Shown here: positions 54,521 through 64,000 of the stretch, piece by piece | How positions within the stretch are numbered: the stretch's first letter is position 1 | Layout of the letters: each line of letters opens with the position of its first letter | DNA from: Anaeromyces robustus | Lineage: Eukaryota > Neocallimastigomycota > Neocallimastigomycetes > Neocallimastigales > Neocallimastigaceae | Direction of reading: 5' to 3' | Assembly: GCA_002104895.1 (NCBI GenBank) | Contig: MCFG01000159.1 | Location: 75,001-139,000, forward strand | DNA: 64,000 bases | The notes under the pieces: generated by a model | Told to the model about the DNA's origin: nothing | What the model saw: only the letters and a program-made list of their open reading frames with translations | Database searches by the model: none | Position numbers and translations under genes: made by a program

Positions 54521-54535
54521 AGTATAAAAGGAAAG
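54521..54535 (+). promoter_or_regulatory. TATA-like box of secreted gene 1
   Basis: AGTATAAAAGGAAAG, about 175 bases upstream of the ATG. The same sequence precedes the two other genes and the orphan promoter. Confidence 0.55.
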
Positions 54536-54698
54536 AAAAAAGAATCATTTAAAAAAACAAAAAAAAAATAAACAGTATAATATATACTGAAAATTAAAAA
54601 AAAAAAGAAAAGAAAAGAAAAAATTAAGAAATAAAAAAAAAAATCAAATTTTTTCTCAATTAATAACTTTAATATTAACTTTTAATTCGTATTAAGCA

Positions 54699-55263
54699 AT
54701 GTCTTGTCGAATCTCTTACTTTTTATTAATGGCATTAGCCGTTTGGATGAAATTTACCAATGCTGCTGTTGATTGTAAAACTGCTACTGCTAAATATGGT
54801 GTTAGTACCTATGGTTGTCATATGTTTACAAAAATAAAATGGTATATACCACAAAATCCAGGAAAAGCTTTCCCAGTCGTTAGAGGTATTGCAGTAGCAG
54901 GAAGTAATTAGTAATTACTCTTCTCTTGTAAATTGTATTCTTGATCCAATATATTACAATACTCCTAAACAAGGAATACTTCATGATGAACATAAATGTA
55001 TATATGAAGAAGGTACATTAGTTGATGAAGTTGCTGAAAAAGTTAAAGATATTGACAGTAGTGCCGTTTTTTATGCCAAAATTAATACTAATACTATTTT
55101 CAAATGTAAGAATGGTAAGACTGAAGTTATTAAAAGTTTTCCAAAAAAATTATGGCGTATTAAGAATGATATTGATATATTAAGAGGATGCTCATATTTA
55201 TATCCAAAAAATAAGAAGCCAAATTGTACTGATCCTTTACATAAATTAGGTTACAAAGATTAA
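54699..55263 (+). pseudogene. Small secreted cysteine-containing protein, copy 1, disrupted
   Basis: The ORF starts with the family signal peptide (ISYFLLMALAVWMKFTNA) and runs to AEAGSN-equivalent codon 70. There a direct 7-base duplication of GTAATTA adds a TAG stop and shifts the frame. The rest of the family sequence continues in another frame to TAA 55261-55263, with no other lesion seen, ending in the family LGYKD. The 5' flank and TATA-like box are intact, so a truncated secreted peptide of 70 residues could still be made. The function of the family is unknown. Confidence 0.8.
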
Positions 55264-55417
55264 AAATAAAATAAAAAAAAAGAATATACTAAAAAGCATT
55301 TTGATAAAAAAAATAAAATATAATAAAAATAAAAATAAAAATAAATTAAAATAAAATAAAATAAATAAATAATATTTTTAATAATGTAAAAAAATAGAAA
55401 TAAAAAAAAAATTAAAA

Positions 55418-55509
55418 ATATAAAAATAAAAATAAAAATAAAAATAAAAATAAAAATAAAAATAAAAATAAAAATAAAAATAAAAATAAAAATAAAAATA
55501 AAAATAAAA
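55418..55509. repeat. AAAAAT hexamer repeat
   Basis: About fifteen AAAAAT units in the 3' flank of secreted copy 1. Shorter versions occur at 51715-51765 and 58595-58640. Confidence 0.85.
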
Positions 55510-55573
55510 TAAAACATAAAAAAAAATAAAGAAATATATATATATATAAAATTTAGTATAATTTTTTATATCT

Positions 55574-55604
<31 letters not shown>

Positions 55605-56167
55605 TTAATAATTGATTTATTTACAATGAAAAAAGAATTTTTTATTGGACAATATTTATTTTATTTACAAAAGTAGATATGTAGTTTTTTTTTTTTACTA
55701 CTTTTTTTATCATTAGAAAAATAAATTTCAGTTAGCATTATCTTTATTATCAATATTACAATATTACAATATAATAATAATAAAAAAAATAAGTGCCTTG
55801 AGCAAATATTCCTCCGAGGATAAGCTGTGAATATCAAAAATGGCATTTATTTTATAAGTTAAAAAAGAAATTATTTTCAGTAAAAGGTCAAAAATCTAGA
55901 TGAAAAAATTTATTTCGGATTTCTTTTTTATTTATTTAATAAATATAAATTACACAAACAAATTTGTAAAACAACAAAAAAAATTTTTTTAATAATAGTC
56001 TCATTTTTATGATAAAATATATAATAAATAATTAAAACTATTAATAAAAATATTTTTTATATTTTGTAAATAAATATAAAATTTATATATTTACTACTTA
56101 TATATATATATATCCATTTAATATATTTATTTATTTATTTATTTATTTATTTATATGTTTATATCTT

Positions 56168-56202
<35 letters not shown>

Positions 56203-57351
56203 TATAGTTATTTATATATATATATATTTATTTATTTATTTATTTATTTATTTATTATTTATTTATTTATTTATAATATTTATTGATTTATTTATATATA
56301 ATTGAATAAATAAATAGGAATAATCTATTTCTCTATTTCTTAGTCATTTTATAATCAAATATAATTTAAGAATAAGAATAATCTTTTTTCCTTTTTTCTT
56401 TAATCTTAATAAATATCTAAAATATTTAGTTATTTATATGAAATATCGTTAGATTGTTTGATTATAAAATTAATTATAAAGTGTTAGAACCAATAAAGTT
56501 TATTTTTTTTTTAATAATTATACTTTTTATTTTTTAGATAAAAAAGAAAAGTTCACATTTAATAAAATTCATTCTAATGGATGATGACAATGAAAAATGA
56601 AAATTTTAAAACTTTTTTACTTTTTTAATGTTTCAAAAAAAAAAAAAATTTTTTGACAGATAAACTTTATTTAATAATAAAAAAAAAGTTTTTTGAAAAA
56701 AAATTTATTGTTTTCTTTTTTTAAAAAATTATTGTCAAAGATATCAATTATTTATTATAATAATAGATTATTCTTCAGAATTTTATGTATTTACACTTAT
56801 AAAAAGTGTATTTTTACAATATAATAATTAAAAGCCTATCCATACATATATCTATTAAGATTAAGATGACATTATATATATGTAAAGTGAGTAGTATATA
56901 TATTATATATATATGTAAAGTAAATAGTATATTATATTACATACCGATTACTACATCCACATCTTGCTCAATAATTTTTGTTATTACGTAAAAAAAAAAA
57001 AAAATTAATAGCATCAACTTTTCCTTCTATAATCTTATATATAAAATTTATAATATACAATATACAGCATATATGAATATAAAAGCATAAAGATAAATAA
57101 ATACAAATATTCATACATACATAAATACATACATATAGTTATATAAAGTTAATATATTCAATAAAGACTTGTAGCAACATTTATTTCGCAAAAGGAACAT
57201 GTTGATTAATATTTAATATTTAACTTATTAATTAAAAAATAAACCAATGATAAAATATTAATCAAGTTATGTGATGTGTGTGTTAAACCTTAATCATTAA
57301 ATATTTTAAATATTATTAATTTGATTTTTATATTCCAATTGTATATAAAAG

Positions 57352-57363
57352 TAGAATATTCTA
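57352..57363. promoter_or_regulatory. HSE-like palindrome upstream of secreted gene 2
   Basis: TAGAATATTCTA at the same relative position as for copies 1 and 3. Confidence 0.35.
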
Positions 57364-57465
57364 AATAGTAAATTAAATAATAAAAATTAAATTATTAAAA
57401 ATTACAATAAATAATAATATAATAATGATTTTTTTTTTTATATTTATTTTTATATTTTGATATAA

Positions 57466-57480
57466 AGTATAAAAGGAAAG
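57466..57480 (+). promoter_or_regulatory. TATA-like box of secreted gene 2
   Basis: AGTATAAAAGGAAAG, about 185 bases upstream of the ATG. Confidence 0.55.
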
Positions 57481-57542
57481 AAAAAAGAATGATTTGAAAA
57501 AATCAAAATAAAATAAACAGTATAATATATACTGAAAATTTA

Positions 57543-57581
<39 letters not shown>

Positions 57582-57655
57582 TTAAGAAATAAAAAAAAAA
57601 TCAAATTTTTTCTCAATTAATAATTTTAATATTAACTTTTAATTCCTATTAAGAA

Positions 57656-58204
57656 ATGTCTCTTCGTATTTCTTACTTTTTATTAATGGCATTAGCCGTT
57701 TGGATGAAATTTACCAATGCTGCTGTTAACTGTAAAACTGCTGATGGTGTTAGTACCTACGGTTGTCATATGTTTACAAAAATAAAATGGTATATACCAC
57801 AAAAACCAGGAAAAGCTTTCCCAGTCGTTAGAGGTATTGTAGAAGTAGGATGGAGTACTTCATCTATAGTACAGTGTATTCTTAATCCAATATATTTTGA
57901 TACTTCTAATCAAGGATTAATTCCAGATAAACATAAATGTAAATATGATGAAACTACATTAGTTCAAGAAGTTGCTAATAAAGTTAAAAATATTGACAGT
58001 AGTGCTGTTTTTTATGCCAAAATTAATACTAATACTATTTACAAATGTAAGAATGGTAATATTAAAGCTATTAAAGCTTTTCCAAAAAAATTATGGCGTA
58101 TTAAGAATGATATTGATATATTAAGAGGATGCTCATATTTATATCCAAAAAATAAGAAGCCAAGTTGTACTGATCCTTTATATAAATTAGGTTACAAAGA
58201 TTAA
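57656..58204 (+). CDS. Small secreted cysteine-containing protein, copy 2
   Basis: A 182-residue protein with an N-terminal signal peptide (SLRISYFLLMALAVWMKFTNA, cleavage likely after NA). It has seven Cys in the mature part, in contexts VNC, YGC, VQC, HKC, YKC, RGC and PSC. It is basic overall and ends KLGYKD. Compared with copy 3 it lacks three residues near position 29 (KTADGVSTYG) and has WSTSSIVQ in place of SNYSSIVN. It is secreted by inference. No enzymatic motif or known family is recognised. Nothing visible allows an effector, inhibitor or ligand role to be chosen. The upstream flank has the conserved TATA-like box and palindrome. Confidence 0.85.
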   Translation: MSLRISYFLLMALAVWMKFTNAAVNCKTADGVSTYGCHMFTKIKWYIPQKPGKAFPVVRGIVEVGWSTSSIVQCILNPIYFDTSNQGLIPDKHKCKYDETTLVQEVANKVKNIDSSAVFYAKINTNTIYKCKNGNIKAIKAFPKKLWRIKNDIDILRGCSYLYPKNKKPSCTDPLYKLGYKD

Positions 58205-58304
58205 AAATAAAAAAAAAAAAAAAAAGAATATACTAATACGTGTTTTGATAAAAAAAATATAATAAAAATAAAAATAAAAATAAATTAAATTAAAATAAAA
58301 TAAA

Positions 58305-58570
58305 TAAATAATATTTTGTAAAAAAAATAGAAATAAAAATAAAATAAATAAATAATATTTTGTAAAAAAAATAGAAATAAAAATAAAATAAATAAATAAT
58401 ATTTTGTAAAAAAAATAGAAATAAAATTAAAATAAATAAATAATATTTTGTAAAAAAAATAGAAATAAAAATAAAATAAATAAATAATATTTTGTAAAAA
58501 AAATAGAAATAAAAATAAAATAAATAAATAATATTTTGTAAAAAAAATAGAAATAAAAATAAAAATAATA
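58305..58570. repeat. 44-bp tandem repeat, six copies
   Basis: The unit contains AATATTTTGTAAAAAAAATA, GAAATAAAAATAAAATAAAT. ATATTTTG recurs at 58311, 58355, 58399, 58443, 58487 and 58531, an exact 44-base period. It lies in the 3' flank of secreted copy 2 and is single-copy beyond the other genes. Confidence 0.9.
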
Positions 58571-58707
58571 TAAAAAAAAAATTAAAAATATAAAAATAAA
58601 AATAAAAATAAAAATAAAATAAAAATAAAAATAAAATAAAACATAAAAAAAAAAAAAATAAAGAAATATATATATATATAAAATTTAGTATAATTTTTTA
58701 TATCTTA

Positions 58708-58884
<177 letters not shown>

Positions 58885-59199
58885 TTATTAATAATTGATT
58901 TATTTACAAAAAAAAAGAATTTTTTATAGTACAACATTTATTTTATTTACAAAAGTAGATACTTTATTTTATTTAATTTTGCTTTTTTGTTTTATTTTAT
59001 TTTTGGTATATTTTATAAAATATCTTTTTAAGATAAAAAAAATTTTTTTTTAAATATATATTTTTATATTTCATTTTATATTTTATAATTTTATATCTCA
59101 AATATATTTAATAATTATTGGTATATTCAATTAATTAATTAATTAATTATTTTTTTTATTTATTATTATTTTCATTATTAATATTACAATCAATAAATA

Positions 59200-59520
59200 A
59201 AATATTCATTGGAATTTGTAAAATGTCTTATTTCTAAAATTTCGATATTTTTGAGTAGAAAAACTTTAATATTTAAATTGTATAAATTTTTTTTATCAAT
59301 TTCTTTATAATATCTATTATAAAAGTTAACTGTATTCACTCTACCAAAATCACCATTTGAATTTTTTTTTTACTTGAAATATTAATGTCTTCATTTAAAA
59401 AAAATTTTTTTTATGAATATCGTAAAAATACATGGATTCATAATTAATTGATAGATTTGTTTTTTTATTATATAAAAACATTTTTCGAGAGTGTGTAGTA
59501 GTTGTTTTTTACTTTTTTTT
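59200..59520 (-). pseudogene. Coding relic in secreted-protein unit, second copy
   Basis: On the minus strand it reads TTTTHSRKMFLYNKKTNLSI, later GDFGRVNTVNFYNRYYKEID, KKNLYNLNIKVFLLKNIEIL and RHFTNSNEYFIY. It is the counterpart of 52380-52860 with fewer lesions: one frame of about 55 codons is open to TGA near 59195. The family is not recognised. Confidence 0.45.
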
Positions 59521-59867
59521 TTTTCACTAATAATATAAATTTCAGTTAACATTAACATTATCTTTATTATCAATATTACAATATAATAATAATAATAAAA
59601 AAATAAATACCTTGAGCAAATACCTCCAAGGATAAGTTGTAAATACCAAAAATGGCATTTATTTTATAAGTTAAAAAATTTATTTCGGAGTTTTTTTTTT
59701 TATTATTTAATAAATATCAATGACACAAACAAATTTGTAGACCAACAAAAAGAATTTTTTTAATATTAGTCTCATTTTTATGATAAAATATAAAATATAT
59801 AAAATATATAATAAATAAAAATAAGAAATATTTTTATTTTGTAAATAATATTTATTTATTTATATAT

Positions 59868-59918
<51 letters not shown>

Positions 59919-60863
59919 TAGATGTTTTTGTAAGTATTGAAAAAAATAGTCAAGAATAAATATATATAATTAAAATATATTTATTTAAATATATATATAT
60001 AATTCATTTTATAATCAAACATATAATTAAGAATAAGAATAATATTTTTCTTTAATTTTAATAAATATCTAAAATATTTATTTATATGAAATGTTGTTAG
60101 ATTGTTAGATTATAAAAATTAATTATAAATAATTGGAACCAATAAAGTTTTTCTTTTTTACTATTAAAAAGTATAAAGTATAATTGTTGAAAAAAAAAAT
60201 AAAATAAAATAAAATAAAGTTTACATTTAATGAAAATTTTAAAACTTTTTTAGTGTTTCAAAAAAAAAAATTTTTTTGACAGAAAAACTTTATTTATTAT
60301 TAATTTATTATTAAATAAAGTTTTTTTTTTTCCTTTTTTTGAATATTTATTGTGTTACAGATATCAAAATTTTTTTATTTTTTATTATTTATTAAATAAT
60401 TCTAGATTAAAAAAATTAATAATTTCTCCTGAATTTTTATGTATTAACACTTAAAAAAGTGTATTTTTACTTTATATATATAAAAATATATAAATATATA
60501 AATATATATTTTTTTATATAAACTTATATTTTATTCTATAATAATTAAAGCCTATCAATACATACATATATATATATATTATATATTAAGATTAAGTTAA
60601 GAGGATATTATATATATGTATTGATAGTTATTCACAAAATAGAAAAATAGAATATTTTAAATAGTATATATATATTTTACCAAATAATAAATTACTTATT
60701 TATTTATATTATTATTATTATTATCAATTATTCATTATTATTATTTATTATTTATTATTATTTATTATTATTATTATATTATTGTTTATTTATTTATTTA
60801 TTAATATAATAATAATAGAGGATTTTTATATAATAGTTTAGTAAATTTTATATTTTAATAAAA

Positions 60864-60878
60864 AGTATAAAAGGAAAA
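60864..60878 (+). promoter_or_regulatory. Orphan TATA-like box of a lost secreted gene
   Basis: AGTATAAAAGGAAAA plus GAATCATTTAAAA matches the promoters of the three secreted genes. Instead of a leader and gene it is followed within about 70 bases by the CTTGAGC-GAGTATCTCCAAG block that normally lies far downstream of a gene. The gene and its 3' flank were deleted. Confidence 0.6.
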
Positions 60879-62530
<1,652 letters not shown>

Positions 62531-62542
62531 TAGAATATTCTA
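62531..62542. promoter_or_regulatory. HSE-like palindrome upstream of secreted gene 3
   Basis: TAGAATATTCTA at the conserved position about 290 bases before the ATG. Confidence 0.35.
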
Positions 62543-62653
62543 AATAGTAGATTAAATAATAAAAATTAAATTATTAAATAATAAAAATTACAATAAATAA
62601 TTATAATATAATAATGATTTTTTTTTTATATTTATTTTTATATTTTGATAAAA

Positions 62654-62668
62654 AGTATAAAAGGAAAG
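62654..62668 (+). promoter_or_regulatory. TATA-like box of secreted gene 3
   Basis: AGTATAAAAGGAAAG, about 170 bases upstream of the ATG. Confidence 0.55.
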
Positions 62669-62828
62669 AAAAAAGAATCATTTTAAAAAATCAAAAAAAA
62701 AATAAACAGTATAATATATACTGAAAATTTAAAAAAAAAAAGAAAAGAAAAAAAAATTAAGAAATAAAAAAAAAATCAAATTTTATCAATTAATAATTTT
62801 AATATTAACTTTTAATTCGTATTAAGAA

Positions 62829-63386
62829 ATGTCTCGTCGTATCTCTTACTTTTTATTAATGGCATTAGCCGTTTGGATGAAATTTACCAATGCTGCTGTT
62901 AACTGTAAAACTGCTACTGCTAAATATGGTGTTAGTACCTATGGTTGTCATATGTTTACAAGAATAAAATGGTATGTACCACAAAATCCAGGTAAAGCTT
63001 TCCCAGTCGTTAGAGGTATTGCAGAAGCTGGAAGTAATTATTCTTCTATTGTAAATTGTATTCTTAAACCAATATATTATGATACTTCTAATCAAGGATT
63101 AATTCCAGATAACCATAAATGTAAATATGATGAAACTACATTAGTTCAAGAAGTTGCTAATAAAATTAAAAATATTGACAGTAGTGCGGTTTTTTATGCC
63201 AAAATTAATACTAACACTATTTACAAATGTAAGAATGGTAAGATTGAAGCTATTAAAGCTTTTCCAAAAAAATTATGGCGTGTTAAAGATGATATTAATT
63301 TATTAATTGGATGCTCATATTTAAATCCAAAAAATAAGAAGCCAAATTGTACTGATCCTTTACATAAATTAGGTTACAAAGATTAA
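62829..63386 (+). CDS. Small secreted cysteine-containing protein, copy 3
   Basis: A 185-residue protein with signal peptide 1-22 (SRRISYFLLMALAVWMKFTNA). Cys are at 26, 40, 77, 98, 134, 162 and 174; an odd number, so one is free or pairs between chains. Conserved segments with the other copies are YGCHMFT, PGKAFPVVRGI, NQGLIPD, KCKYDETTLVQEVANK, DSSAVFYAKINTNTIYKC and FPKKLW. There is no transmembrane segment after the signal, so it is secreted or wall-associated by inference. The family is not recognised. Its start agrees in all three copies and is preceded by ACTTTTAATTCGTATTAAG. Confidence 0.87.
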   Translation: MSRRISYFLLMALAVWMKFTNAAVNCKTATAKYGVSTYGCHMFTRIKWYVPQNPGKAFPVVRGIAEAGSNYSSIVNCILKPIYYDTSNQGLIPDNHKCKYDETTLVQEVANKIKNIDSSAVFYAKINTNTIYKCKNGKIEAIKAFPKKLWRVKDDINLLIGCSYLNPKNKKPNCTDPLHKLGYKD

Positions 63387-63963
63387 AAATAAAAAAAAAA
63401 TAAAATAAAATAAAAATAAAAATAAATTAAATTAAATCATTAAAAATATTATTTATTTATTATCATTTATTATAATGTAAAAAAAATAGAAATAAAAATA
63501 GAAATAAAAAAAAATAAAGATATAAAAATAAAAATAAAATAAAAATAAAAAAAATAAAGAAATATATTTATATATATATAAAAATTTAGTATAATTTTTT
63601 ATATCTTAATTTATTTATTTATTTATTTATTTATTATTAATAATTGATTTATTTACAAAAAAAAAAAAGAATTTTTTATTGTACAACATTTATTTTATTT
63701 ACAAAAGTAGATACTACATTTTATTTTATTATTTTATTTTACTTTGCTTTTTTGTTTTATTTTATTTTTGGTATATTTTATATTTTATAATTTTATATCT
63801 TAAATATGTTTAATAATAATTATTGACATATTTAATTAATTATTTATTTATTTATTTATTTATTTACTTTTTTTTTCTTATTTAATATTATTAACTATTA
63901 TTATTCATTATTTATTATTATTCATTATTATTTATTTAGTTTATTTAGTAGTAGTAGTAGTAA

Positions 63964-64000
<37 letters not shown>
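63387..64000. other. 3' flank of secreted copy 3
   Basis: The usual AAAAAT and TTTA tracts of this unit type are present, with ACAACATTTATTTTATTTAC near 63682. The window ends in an AGT microsatellite (about 63947-64000) that runs off the edge. No gene. Confidence 0.6.
63947..64000. repeat. AGT trinucleotide repeat, cut by window end
   Basis: AGT units run to the last base. A much shorter AGTAGTAGT occurs at the corresponding place near 52300, so this tract has expanded in the last unit. Confidence 0.85.

Larger units (their letters stand above)
55264..57655. other. Unit flank between secreted copies 1 and 2
   Basis: Successive blocks are an AAAAAT repeat (55418-55509), TTTA tracts, GGATAAGCTGTGAATATCAA (55818), and further TTTA tracts. 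AAAACTTTTTTACTTTTTTA follows near 56608, then the short minus-strand relic (56944-57040), AACATGTTGATTAATATTTA (57197), and the promoter of copy 2. No intact gene is seen. Confidence 0.55.

Noticed and set aside
58305-58570. CRISPR array
   Set aside because: The repeat is a contiguous A+T-rich minisatellite without unique spacers, in a eukaryotic-type genome.

Overview
ORGANISM. The window is a very A+T-rich eukaryotic nuclear segment. It has intronless genes, long poly-A/poly-T, TAA and TTTA microsatellites, and proteins with Asn, Gln, Asp/Glu and Lys runs. It also carries a bacterial-type DUF3737 beta-helix family, Rpn/PD-(D/E)XK-like proteins and ankyrin proteins. This combination fits an anaerobic gut fungus (Neocallimastigomycota) best. 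That assignment is inference from composition and gene families. No rRNA or canonical tRNA gene is present to fix it.

LAYOUT. (1) 0.1-4.8 kb: two head-to-head copies of a short ankyrin gene around an A+T-rich centre. Both are split by the same ORF overlap, and the right copy has two further indels. (2) 5.4-7.2 kb: a badly decayed ankyrin-repeat gene. (3) 7.7-36.3 kb: a duplication array with seven near-identical DUF3737 genes (orientations -, -, +, -, +, -, +) and two head-to-head pairs of a PD-(D/E)XK-like gene. The repeated order is DUF3737(-), DUF3737(+), PDDEXK(-), PDDEXK(+). Two G+C-richer retroposons with a tRNA-Ala(AGC)-like head are inserted here; one has a clear target-site duplication and an empty-site paralogue in the window. 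(4) 37.6-42.3 kb: one intact full-length ABCC-type ABC transporter. (5) 42.3-48.2 kb: A+T-rich DNA with several coding relics. (6) 48.2-51.2 kb: a large ankyrin-SH3-proline-rich protein. (7) 51.3-64 kb: a tandem array of a small secreted cysteine-containing protein. Two copies are intact and one is broken by a 7-bp duplication. One unit has lost its gene but kept its promoter.

HOW THE PARTS WORK TOGETHER. There is no operon-like pathway. The clear biology is the ABC exporter, a cytoplasmic ankyrin/SH3 scaffold, and a family of secreted proteins. The rest is recent gene amplification with inverted duplication, sequence homogenisation near palindrome centres, and decay. Each amplified family carries its own conserved 5' flank with a TATA-like box: AGTATAAAAAGACC for DUF3737 and AGTATAAAAGGAAAG for the secreted family. 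These flanks show which copies are probably still expressible. Several relics read well except that nonsense codons sit where Gln (TAA/TAG) or Trp (TGA) would fit. That is the mark of transition-type decay, possibly at CpA sites.
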